Part shown: positions 1-12,900 of the stretch, in pieces
Layout of the letters: each line of letters starts with the position of its first letter
How positions within the stretch are numbered: position 1 is the stretch's first letter
Source: Erodium maritimum
Lineage: Eukaryota; Streptophyta; Magnoliopsida; Geraniales; Geraniaceae
DNA: 64,000 nt
Direction of reading: 5' to 3'
Assembly (NCBI GenBank): GCA_963921825.1
Contig: OY997589.1
Span: 248,001-312,000 of the forward strand
Translations under genes and position numbers: made by a program
Notes under the pieces: generated by a model
What the model saw: only the letters and a program-made list of their open reading frames with translations
The model's database searches: none
What the model was told of the DNA's origin: nothing

Positions 1-979
1 ACCAGACACAAAGTCGGACAAGATTGCCAGTACACAAACGAAGATCCCAGCTTAATCAGACATGAGGCTCCTTTTCTTCTTTTTTCTTCCCAACAACCTC
101 CGACCTTGTCTGGTATCCTTACCCAAAGAAACAAATTCATCTTTTGTGAAGTCCGATAAGGCGGCACTCTTAGAAGAAAAACTTCGAGCCAAAATATTTT
201 GATTCGCACAAACATCAACAACCCTTTTGGATGAAGATATTCCCTGAAAGAAGAAGGCCTCCAAATAGACAATAAACCCCCGGACGCCCCTTCAGCAGGA
301 GAGAAAGCATGCTCCCAATTCCCACAAAACCACAGCTACGCAAATAAGCAGAAAAGAAAGATGAAATCTTCGTTTCTTGAAAACACAAAATCAGGGTGTG
401 CAAACTAATTTCATTTTTTTACAAAACAATTTAACAATTATACCATCAACCGTTAATATGCCATGTTTTCCCCTATTAATACTATAATGATATTCTTTTA
501 AGATTCATCTTTAGATGCATCACTAAAACTTGATTTATAATACAACTAAGAAATGAAATTAAAGATATCAAATCAACATTTAATAAATTTCTTGTTCTTT
601 CGTTTTACGTGACTATGACTTGATTTTTGTTTGTATCTAGCCTTACATTTCACCAAGGAAACTTGATTTGTGTCAACCAAGTATTTCATTCATCATGTGA
701 TCATAACTTGGTCATTTAGTTTTCAATGTAGTCTTTTGGAAAATCTATAAAGATGAGACAAACAAAATAGATTTTTTTTCGAACGCTCAAAACCAATGGC
801 TGAAAAGTCTTGTTTCAAGATAGGCTGCGCCAAGTTGTGCGCAAGCTGACAAGTTCTCTTCACTCTTCTGCAGTGAAACCTCCACGAACATTCCTGATGT
901 GTGACTGCGAAGCTTACCCTATAATTAGGTCCTTGATTCGGCTCCGAAGAAGTGCACTTGTTGATTCCTCGGAATAGAA
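1..979. other. Upstream flank of the NLR gene, no gene seen
   Basis: No convincing coding region is visible. Short open frames on the minus strand between 52 and 403 have no recognisable family. The stretch 420-780 is AT-rich. A TATA-like TATAAAG lies at 746-752, about 230 bases before the NLR start codon at 980, and could be its core promoter. That is inference only, because the transcript start is unknown. Confidence 0.4.
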
Positions 980-3900
980 ATGGAGCTGTTAATTCCCTTT
1001 GGCGTCGAGAAGGTCGGGAACTTGGTGATCGGGGAAGCGAAGATGCTGTTGGGAATGAAGGAGAAAGTGGAGGAGATGAAGGGTGAGTTACAGTGGATGG
1101 AGAGCTTCCTGGAAGAAGCGGATCACCATGTTACTTCGCAGTCTCAGCAACGACCGAGCCGACTTTTCAAGGAACGGGTTTCTGAAATCAGGGAAGCTAG
1201 ACTTGATGCCGAGGATGCTCTCGACACTTACATGGTAACCACTCTACTCTCTATGATCTATATCAGTATGTTACAGTCATATGTTTACTTGTATATTTAA
1301 GGAGCTCATGATTGTAGTGATGTTGTTCACCCGTATCTATAATATGTGCTCAAATGATAATTTTTAGAATATAATTATAATTGAGTCTTTAATTTTTAGT
1401 TTATTTTTAATAACGTGTATTATGGTTAATATCGGTTACAAATGACCAAAAGTCTTGGGCTCCAGAATATAGTCTAGATCCCTCTTAGGGTACCCAGCGC
1501 TCGTGGACCTATAGAAATAGTCTGCTTTGACATGACAGACAACAAAAAGAAATTGAGACTACGTCCGACTATCCCCAAAACAAGGGAAAAACAACAATCT
1601 GAAACCTGCAAACAAAAGCAGAAAAGGCAAAAAGCATGAAATAACGAAACAAACAATGCAATGGAACATCGAAACTACGGAGCCTTTGATGCCAAAACTC
1701 CTGAAACTCATAGCTTTCGTAGTAGGGTGTCCTCGTATTGTCGATCCGTCTTGATATATCGGGGTAACCCGATCTTGGGTGATGTGGAACAATACACATC
1801 CTATCGTCCCTCCTCCCGGATCCCAAATCCATTGACTATAGTGCTCCGAGACATTCTTCAATCGGTTCGTGCGGGTGTTCGGTTGAGAAACCTGTAGCTC
1901 ATGCTGGTTTTCGTTCGAACGCACACATCGGAAAAGCCACACCATGAACATGGCCATCGAACACTCCAAAAAACTTGCACAGCCTATTGCTCAAATAATA
2001 GTAGAAGGCGAAAGTGTGGTGACAGTAACGCGTACCTGGAGATTGATTCGGAACAACCCTAGAAGCTCAAAACTACAGTCTCTTATACTTGATGTACCTC
2101 GATTGACGATGAAGACGGTGGATAACCCCTTGACGGCAGCTAGGGTTTTTTCTCCACGGGAGCTTGGAATTACTTAAGCTTTTAGTTGAGCTGGTTTTCT
2201 AATATGGTATCAGAACTTGCTACCTCACAGACCCGAGTTCAAATCTCACTCCCTACAAAAATTCTAATATCTTCTCTGTTCATCAAGTTTGCGCAAAATG
2301 GACTATGCCCTTATCACTCTTCTCAATGGTGCTCATCTCCTCATCTAAATCATTCACCTCCAAATTCGTAAATGAGTTTGTCCGTGATAACACAGGTTAG
2401 AATACTTCAACTATCAGCTTAAGTTTTTAGTTGAGTTGGTTCTCTAATAATAACATATGGATTTATGTGGTTCTATGATTGATATCAAGTTACACAACTC
2501 GTAACGATTCAAGATTTATCGTTATATATATTTATAGGGGAAGACAACGAGTGAATACAAAAAATAGAGTTCTGCTAAACTATTTATGAATAAAATCAAA
2601 AGTCTACACGGAACAACTTCCTCTTAGGAAATCAACCATGAAATATTTACTCTTAATTATGTAACTTAATACGGTTTAATAAGGGTAAGAACATATTAGT
2701 TTAGATAGGTTTTTTCATTTGTAAATTTGAAACTCGGTTTTAAGCCTAGATTTTTTTAAGGAAAAACGACTAAAAAATCATTGGTTGTGATGGTTAGAAC
2801 AGTCATAATCAAGTTTTTTTTTTCTTTTTGAGTGCTATAAATAAATAAATAAATGTGCCTCATATATATGAGAGATTTATTAAGAGTCACACCGTTAACT
2901 GTGAATTATGAGAACCAATTCAATCCATTCATTTTATAAATAAACGTATGAGATGTAAAGTTGTAACATATTGACTGGATAAATAAAACAAAATACATTT
3001 GGTAGAAGTTTTTTTTTTGGTAAAATCGGAATAGTTATTTTTTTCTTGATCAATTCACTAATTTAATAATTCCTGCTTCGTTATTGCGCCAATTTTTTTT
3101 TTTACAATGGCTATCTATCAAGACCAGTGATGAATATATTTTGAAGCCCGAAAAAAATGACAATCAACAATTCATATTGAGGTGATAAAACTAATGTTCA
3201 GTGCTGATAAAACATGTATAAAATAAAAGTTATAAGAACATGTTTTTAGAGTGATAAAAATGCATGACATATATGATGATTTTCAGCACCTTACTACATG
3301 TGTTTTTATCTCTCTAGTACATGTGTTTATCATCTCATCACGTGCTTATTTACCTTAGTACATATGTTTTATCACCCCAATAATATTTTTATCAAACCAT
3401 TACTAGATTTTTATCAACTAATCACTTGTTTTTTTATCACCTCGGTATGTCTTTTATTTCCTCATCACATATTTTTTTATCATCGCAGTACATGTGTTTT
3501 ATTACACCATTACATGATTTTTATGAACTCAGTGCATGTTTTTTTATCACACATCATGACACATTTTATCAACTCAGTACATAATTACCTCATTACATGT
3601 GTTTTATCATTCTATTACATGATTTTTATCACTTCATCACTTGCTTTTTATCACCTCATTACATGTGTTTTATCACTCTATTACATGATTTTTATCACTT
3701 CATCACTCGTTTTTTATCACCTCATTACATGTGTTTTATCACCCTATCACATGTTTTTTTATCATCACGGTACATATTTTTTATCACACTATTACATAAT
3801 TTTTATCACCTCATTACAAGTTTTTTTATCACACACCATTACATGATTTTTATCACTTCATCACATGTTTTTATCTCCTCATTACATGTGTTTTATCACT

Positions 3901-6900
3901 TCATCACAAATTTTTTATCACATCTTTTTTGCATGTCTTTTTATCAACACTGAACATTACCTTTATCAGCCCCAGTATAAAAAAATTGTGTTTCAAAGTA
4001 TACTCGTCAGTGGTCTTGACAGATAGATCTTGAAAAAATAAAAATATGTGTGCAAGAACGAAGCTAATCAGAGTTCAAAGGAAGCGAGAATGATTGAATT
4101 AATGAATTGATCAAGAAAACATACACTTGTCCACGTGGCAATGGCACGCTTTTATTACAATTTTGTCCTTGCTTGACTGAGTGAGGATGAGTTGTTTCCT
4201 AACTTTGGATTATTTTTGGTATTGGGTTGACAATATTGAAACTTGGGGTGCTAAAATACAATATAAACTATAAGTATTTTGTTAGAAATTATGTCTAACT
4301 TAGAACCCTCTCGGCAATCCTTGGTTCGGAGACTAAGCGTTTTCAAACCTTGGAAGAATCTTAGCCACCCCTTTGCTTGGGACCTTCTTCCAACTTCGTT
4401 GCATCTCAACTCACCAGCGATCAAAATACAATAAAAAAAATGAGAAACTCTTCCAATGCTATTGCAATTGAAATATTCATTACGAAATTTTAGTTTCGTG
4501 ATTAAACAAAACAACAAGTAGAGTTGATTTTATATACCTTCCACATGAGGTTGTATTGTCTAGGTAATAACCCTCTCAATAATGGAAAACTACAACTTCA
4601 ACTTTATGTACTTAGTTCGAGCCTCTATTTAGTTTTTGAAAACGATATAGGGAAAATTATACATAACTGTATCTAGTTTGACACATTTTTCACTTTATCC
4701 TACATAATTAAAAAACGTTTGTTTACGATACACTGTGTTACATTTCACTTTTCTCTAACGTCGTTAATTTTTCATCAAAGGGATCTAAAAAGTCCAAAGT
4801 ACTACTCACTAACCAATCAAGTATTTGGTTCTCGAAAACCTAAAAACTATGAAATGTCCAAATTAACCCTCATTAATCTTCAAATCTTCAAACTTTGTCA
4901 TTAAATTACTTATTTTTACTGGTTTCGTCATTATAATTGTTTTTAATTAATTTTTTTCTTTAATCATGATTTTATTTTATTTGTAGTTTTTTTTAATATA
5001 AATTCTTTAAAATTTTCATTAAAAAAAGTTATCTTTGATTAATTTTCCAAATTTCTATAATTTCATCATTTTTTCATAAATTTATTTTTATTGGCGATTT
5101 TTTTTCATACTTTAATTTTCTTTAAATTTTTATTAAAATTTAATTAACTCTTCTATTTTAATTTCAGTAAGTTTCATTAAGTCTTTATTTTTTTACTAAG
5201 TCTTTATTTTAATTTCACTGGTTCTTTTGTTCAGTTATTAATATTTTTTTCTTTCACTAAGTCTAGTAAGCATATATCCCTATCCTCTCCAAAAAAATCC
5301 TCAAGAACCAAAAATCCTTAGATTTTCAAAATAACAATTTTGTACCGATTTTAGAAAGAAAAAAAAATCAAATTTTCTACAAAATCTAGATTGCTTCTCG
5401 GCCCAGAGAAAAGGGAGTAGAGTAACTTAGGGATATTGGTACTTTCCGGATAGAGAGGCAAAGTGGAATTAAGCAGGGCCAGTGATTGGATGGTCGGTCA
5501 TCCCATCATCACGCCCGTCTTTCGAGGTCGTCAGTCCTCTAAAGGTTCGATGCAAACGGAAGCTGAAGGCACCACAATCCGAAACAGCCTCGACCTCTCT
5601 AGCACAAACCACCATAGCCATCGTGGCTTTTTTCGTGGGTCTCACTACACCGATGTCGTCCCATTCTAAATCAAAACAGGGTCATCCAGTGAAAACCCTA
5701 AGTATTTCTTCGGCACCAAGCAACCCCTCGTTGCTTCCTTCTCTCACCCACAGAGACGGTCGTGAGTCTCTGAGATCTTTGAGAAGAATCTCTTCATAGA
5801 AAGAGGAGCCTATCGACCAGGGAACCTTGAGGAATGAGGCGTGGGCATCATTGTGTGTTCCGCTTCCATTCCCAAAGTCATACTGAGTTCCAGTGATTCC
5901 CTCTCTACAGTTTGTCCTTACGTCGACATGAGGTAAATCCGTTGGCCCCTTGAAAAATCCTAGCACTTGTTGTTTCGATACCACCAAGCCTGCATAGCTC
6001 TCCTATGGCCAGTCTCCAAGAGAGCCTCTCCACCCATTCTCTTGGGGAGGAGGAAAACATGGAGGTGCTGGTCTCCTACATACCCGTCCACCCATTGTAC
6101 TGGCTCGCCAATAGTACAGTATGGTCGGTAAATTACAGGCCCTACGACCCCCCGAAATAAAATCATGCTAAGGATCATTACCAAAGCGTGGAGATGGTTG
6201 GCATCGAGATTTCTTATCAAGGACATCGGGCCAGAGATTTTGGGCTTTTACTTTTAGTCTGAGGATGCTCGTACATGGGTCCGGGGTAACAATTATGGGA
6301 CCATATCCGGGTATCCCTCACTTATACCAAGGTACCCATATTTTGATTTAATTTTTGGAGGAGTTGGCATGTGGCTCGGGAATGCGACCGGGAGATGCCA
6401 GGCGTCCAACGCTTTGACACATCGTTGTTGGAATTCCAACAGTTGCCGAAGAGCAAATACTATGCGGTAGATTGGACAGTCAAGGAATCCTCGACAATTC
6501 CACCAAGTTTTTGGGGCTTTGACCCTGAACACTGTACCTAAGGATCTATTACATCGAGACAGATGCCCGATAGTAACCCCGAACACTATACTTAACGGTA
6601 TAGTGGAAAAGTTCGGCGATCCAGGCTGGAAAAACTAGGAAGTAGGCCAAGCCTCAGGAAGCAGGATGACCGACGTCGAGGACCTCGTGAAGATCAGGCG
6701 TGGGCTAGAAAGCAGGCTCGCTAGGAGGAATGATAGACAATCATGGCTTCAGGGACTTGCCTTGGGAGGGGTCTCTGGTGAAAGTCATTCCTCCCTATGT
6801 TACTGAGGAGTTCAGGTACAGTCGCACTTTACATGGAAGCATGCAGCGTTTAGGCAATACCTTGAGCAATATTCATCAATTTCATCATTTCTCTAACCCC

Positions 6901-9900
6901 CTTTCTATCTGCCTACATGACTTTTTCCAAACCGTTTATAACGGTCATATTGTCCTAGAGTTCTTTGTTCAAAGACTTTATGGGTTTTTTTTACATTTTA
7001 ATGACTCTCTTTTATTATTAGTAAAATATGCATCTTTTAGTATAAAAAAAATACTAACATAATTGGGTGGAACTTGGATAAAGTTGTTAGACGACCAACT
7101 CAACTAAAAGTTAAAGCTGATAGTTGAAAAGGCCAATTGTAGTTATATTTTAACACGCGACCTCTCGGACAAACTCGTTTACGGTTTGGAAGTGAATTAT
7201 TTAGAAGATGAGAGAAGCCTATTGAGAAGAGTGATAAAGGTTGTCCCATTTTTGGAAAAAATTGATAAATAGACAAGAAATTAGAAATTTTTGTAGAGAG
7301 TGGGGTTTGAACCTGGGTCCGTGAGGAATCAAACTCTGATACCATATTAGAGGACCAACTCAACTAAAAGCTAAAGCTGATAGTTGAAAAGCCCAATTAT
7401 AGTTATATTTTAACAAAAGTAATAGAAAATCTGTAATTCTCTAGAGTTATCTTAAATTTATCACATCCAAATTTGACATGAATAAATGTAAATCTCTAAA
7501 TATTTAGATTCGTATATATAATTTTACAAGATAAATCTTATCTATCGATAATGTTTTTCTAAAAATAAATCTTTACCGTCTAATTTAGATTTTAAGTATT
7601 ATAAATGGATGTTAAAGCTCATTTACTCGATATATTTTACTATGGTATTTCTGGATAAGAAAATCATTTATTTGCTTATAATATTCTTTTCGAAAAATAA
7701 AATATTGACTAAGTTTTTGTTTTACGTCCGAATAATCATTAAGCCGACCTTTTCTCCAGACGCTTTGTGCGATTTTTTTAAACAACTATTTGTGATTGAT
7801 AATTGTTATGGTTGGTAATCAAATGGTCATAAATGTTATGAAGGAACATAATTTTTTGAGAAATAAGTTTCAATTTGAGCATTATTTGTAGAAACAAACT
7901 TCATATCTATATATATCTAAACAGGCAAAACGTGCATTGAGAAAGAGAGGCGGAGTGGTCAACCGCTTTAAGAGATATGCTTGCATTCCAAAACATGGTA
8001 TGGATATTCGTGTCGTTGTATCAAAAATTGAAGCTGTCAAGTCCAGGTTATCAACTCTCCGGGAGAGAATGCAAACTTACAACATAAGAGAATTCAATGT
8101 TGGAGATTCTTCCTCTTACACAAAGTCATTATCAAGGCGATCTTATGGGCACATGACCGTTATAATGTTGTTGGGTTGGAGGAGAACATAAATGAAGTAG
8201 TTGGCTTCTTGATGAAAGAAGAAGAGGAAGGATGCAAAGTCATATCCATATATGGGATGGGAGGATTAGGAAAGACCACTCTTGCAAAAAAAGTGTACAA
8301 CGACAAAAGAGTCAAGGAACACTTTGACAAGTTTGCTTGGGTTTATGTATCTCAGCAATTCAAAAAAACAGATGTTTGGAAATTAACACTGAAACAACTT
8401 GCATTTGAAGGAGATCAACTCAATGATGTGCAGTTAGTTGAAAAATTACATCAAGTACAAAAGGATCACAAATGCCTAGTGGTTCTAGATGATATCTGGA
8501 GCATTGAAGGTTGGAAGGAGCTGCGTGATGGTTTTCTCCTGGAAGAAACAAGCCTCTGTAAAGTTGTATTCACAACCCGCAAGAAGGAAGTAGCTGATCA
8601 TGCTAATCGCAGAGGTGGCTACGGAGGATTGAAACCATTGAATGAAAACAACAGCTTGGAGTTGTTGAGAAAGATTGCATTAGAAGGAAAAGATCTCGAG
8701 TTTGCAGGTAATTATACTTTGTCACCGTCAGTAAATTGAGTAGTTTTTTTTTATCAGCAGATTTTTTTTTTATAAAAACCAAACAGCTACAAAGTGTAGC
8801 TGATGGTTAAGGGCAACCCCTCAAGTACCATTACAAACAACGGGTCTGGCCAACTTGGCTCAGCCTCAAAACAAACACCCAACTAGGGGTAACAAACCTA
8901 AACCGAGGTCTCAGTACCAAATAACGACAATTAGCAAACATTACAACACAAATGGGTCGAGCCCAACCAGAAACAACAGGCCCAACAGGGACAAACAGAG
9001 CACCAAGGCCCAAACTAAACCATCATCAACAATTAAACAAAAAACAGAGAAAGAGAACGAAACCCTAAACGACATCACCTCAACTCGAGTCTAGCGCCCA
9101 CCGAAGTCGTTCAGTAGCAGCGACCGCATCCAGCCCCGCACCGTCGTCCAGTCCCGCCCAGTCACCAGAACTCAACTTCTCAGCATGAAGCACCACAGCC
9201 ACAACCGACCGGAACAGGGATCACCACCGATCCAAACAAACCAGAGAGAAGAAGACGAGAACGAACAACCCAACGATCAAGATAGGGCAAGGGAACCAAA
9301 CCCGGCCACTCCGGCTAAACGAAGACAGTCCCAAAACAACACCATCAGTGACCCTCCACCTTCCAATCTCCAATCCCCAACTCTCTCAGCCCCAAGAAGA
9401 AGGTCCCAACTCTTTCCACAAGCTACACCGACCAACTACCCAGTACGCAAAGGTATGGGACATCTCTCCCTCACCCTGAGATACCGAGTCCAACCCCCGA
9501 TCCACTATCCACAACCTTCAATTCGCCATTAGGCAGTACCTAATAATGGCCAACACCAAACTATTGGGCCTCGAACTCAAATCGAGACGAGGGAAGGAAA
9601 GAAGGGATAGTTGTCACGCCCCAAATCCGGTGTTGACCGGACTCGAGACGTGACCTGAGTTGAAATAATTAAGAAAATAAATGATAAGTAAAGGTTCCAA
9701 AATCTCAATAAACTCCGTCAAAACGACATATCAGTAAATAGTTTAAAACAACGTGAGTCACAGCTCAACATAAATAGTCAAATAAAGTATGTCCAGCACA
9801 AGGGACCAACACAACTCTAGTGATAACCCGAAGAGTCCCAAAGCTCCCTAGCCTCGGCCTCTCTAGACATCTGGTACTCCTGTAAAACAGTTAGAAACCA

Positions 9901-12900
9901 AAGGGGGTGAGCTGACGCTCAGTAGGAAAAACCTTAATAACTCAACCCTTAAGTTTAAGATGAATTGTCTACGAATGTAGTCCGAACGACAGAACGATAT
10001 AATAAATAAGGAGGCGATAAAGAATCAGAAATAATTACAATAACGCAATAGTATCCAAGTGACAGGAATATAACTGGATTTATAATAAATGTTTCAAAAG
10101 ACGAATATTAGTACTGGGAAATATCAATATCTTGCCAACCCCTCGCTTTCTCAAGCCTCCGATCCGTGGATAGATTCTGGGATCACCTCGGTTCCCATAA
10201 TCCGATCTACTAGAGTATCCACATCATGTCAGATTTTCCCTCGGTCCAGAGGACGCACATGCGTTGGGGCACCAGAAACAATCCCAAATGGGCGCTTATC
10301 ATCGGGATTCCCAGAAATACCTCCAAAGGACCATATATCATAGGGAACCAAGGTAGTGCTCTATGGGGACGCACATCCTTGGGTGGAACCTTAGTAACCA
10401 TCTCTCAAGAAGTAACCCAAATAATATCCCGCAGGATCTACTCCTAATCGATCTATATCCCGCAGGATCTACCAATAATCAATAAATATCCCGCAGGATC
10501 TGCTCATAATCAATCTATGTATCCCGCAGGATCTGTCAATAATTAACTCTCGTAATATCGAATAACCAATGCCCTCAGGCGGATTACCCCCCCCCCCCCC
10601 CCCCCCCCCCCGGTGTAGTACCGAACCAAGCAAACAAACAGACAAACCAACAAACGAGCATACATTCAAGCATATGAATAAAGGAACAAGCATAAATGGG
10701 TCACCAATCAACACTCAACCGATCACACCTTCATCATAACCAAGACATCCAATACACTTCATACTTACCGTATACTTACCTGTCGCGAACCAGCGGTACA
10801 TCGATCACCTGATCGTGCCCCGTGGCACGACCAGTCATACTCAATCATCCGTTCAATCAACAATTATATCAACATAAGTACTCAATCAATCAAGTTCACA
10901 TTCAACAAATCAATCATCATGTGAACAACTAACTATCATTCAATCAAACGCGCTAATCTAGTTTCATTAGACTCTTAAGTTAACCGAGCAATTAGCAACC
11001 AAGCATGTGAACCTAGCACACAACTAATCCGAGAGCTCTTCACAGCCTCTCTACCAGTAAATCAATTTCCCAAGTATTGAAAGCACACTTCACTACTTGT
11101 CATCGTCCTAACATGCATACTAGACTCATCCATTTATTAGTAATTGAAATACGATTATTCTAGTTGTTCGCATCCTATAGGCAATTCTAGGACCTTTCCG
11201 ATTTTATTATCCTAATCATGCATTCTAAGCGGTAAATAAGTAATTAAGGCTTTCCCTACCTTGCGGTCTTCCTACGAACAAATACTCCTATCAACAGCTG
11301 TCCGGCTCGCCTCGTCACCTCGGCGAAGTCCCAGCTACGAATCTGGGTTTACACACAAACGATCCAAAATCAGATCGGGTCCAGATTACCCAGTTCTTTA
11401 AATAGTTTTTCATTTCCGTTGATTAAATCGTTTAATCCGATAAAAGTCCGACTTAGTCCCAAGTGTCGTTTTAAATCAGTTTTAAATTTAATTAAACGAA
11501 TCAGTCCCAAACGGTCCGTATCCGATCCAGTCCCGGAGTTAGGCCCGAGTCCGGACCCGAAGATCAGAGTCAGTCCGGGCCATGGCCCAGACCAGATTCG
11601 AGCCCAAGGCCCAAATCCTGTCAAGGCCGAGGCCCAGCTGAGCTCCGAGCCTGAGCCCAAGGTCTCGTCCTTGTCTGGTCTGAGCTGATGGCGGCGTTGG
11701 CTGAGTTCAGGTTTCCGGCGACTCCGGCGGCGGAGGCGTCAGGGTTTCGACAGCGGGTTCTCGGCGTCGGTTGGGTTGCCAGAGGTTCGGGACTCGACGG
11801 GGACGATAGTTGGGGCGAGGTCCGAACTTTCCCGGCCAGATCTGACGGCCAAAAGGCTCGCCGGCGACGCGAATCGTAGATCTGGAGCTCGGAGAGTTCC
11901 GACGACGCTCCCGACCCTCTCTGACCCCAAAAGAGCCCGAAGCTCTTCGAATCGAAGCGAGAAGAAAGGGAAAAAAAGGGAAGGACCGGTGAGGGACGAC
12001 TCACCGTTGAAACTCTGCCTGAATCAGGCACGGTGGGGTTCGTCTCGTCGGCGGCGGTCTCGAATCGAAGAGGAAGACGACGGGTGAAGGTGCTGGGTTT
12101 CTGGTACGACGGGTAGAAGAAGACGGAGAAGAAGGAGAAGGTGGTGGACGTGAGGTCGGAGAAGAAGAAGAGGTGGTGGCCGGGGGAAGGAGAGTGAGAA
12201 CGGCGGCGGGTTTCTGGGTCGTCGGGAGAGGAACGAGGTCTCGCCTCGGGAGTGGTGCGTGAAATGAAGCTGAAGCGGCGAGAGAGAGGCTTTAAAGGTA
12301 GGGTTTGGGGTATCCGGGCCTTGGGCCGATCCTGGTGCGCGCGAGTAACGGGCCTGGTCTGGCTCGGCCCAAAGCCGAGTCTGATCAGGCCCAAGCCTGA
12401 GTCCTCTTTTTTTTTTCTTTTTTTTTAATAAAAAACTCGATACAAAAACAACCCCCAAGTACCGGTTCGCACTTTAATACCCTTTTAACCAGACTGGGTT
12501 TTACAATAGTGAAGAGGAAGGGAAGGGTCAGATCAAAAGGAAAGGGAGTAGGAAGCAAGATCAGGTCTGTATCTCTCAGATCTCAATCGAGATCTCGTCG
12601 GTGGCCAACACCAACACGACGACCCGAGGGGAGAGGACCGAAGGCCATAGACAATCAGATCTGGAAGGTCGGAATAAAGAGATCAAAAAAAGTAACCCGA
12701 GAAGAGAAGAGGAGATGAAGCTACTGCCAAACCAGCGCCGACAACCCACAAAAGAGCCTCCATCCACAGCACCCGCTCTTCCAAAACCAAAGCCAAACGT
12801 GGCCATAACCCTCGTCGCTCCGACGAGGCCCGGATAAAACAGAGAAACCGGTGAGGAAGAAACGGATCTGAACCGGCGAGCCCCACCGCGAGAGATCGAG

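Larger units (their letters stand above)
9612..12505. mobile_element. Solo LTR fossil, 2.9 kb, inserted in the LINE-like element
   Basis: It starts TGTCACGCCCC, ends GGGTTTTACA, and is flanked by the 5-base duplication ATAGT (9607-9611 and 12506-12510). The length and absence of internal coding sequence indicate one long terminal repeat left by LTR-LTR recombination, probably of a Ty3/gypsy-type element (inferred from length; no pol is present to confirm). It is younger than the LINE-like host element. The perfect duplication suggests a fairly recent insertion. Confidence 0.85.

Noticed and set aside
3298-3846. 182-residue open frame on +
   Set aside because: It lies wholly in the 22/66-base minisatellite; the open frame follows from the repeat period.
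3298-3953. CRISPR-like regular repeat array
   Set aside because: The repeats are adjacent and diverged without unique spacers, and the sequence is clearly plant nuclear DNA.
11621-12394. 257-residue open frame on -
   Set aside because: It lies inside the solo LTR, is GC-rich and low-complexity (Pro/Ser/Arg), has no family match, and overlaps other-frame openings.
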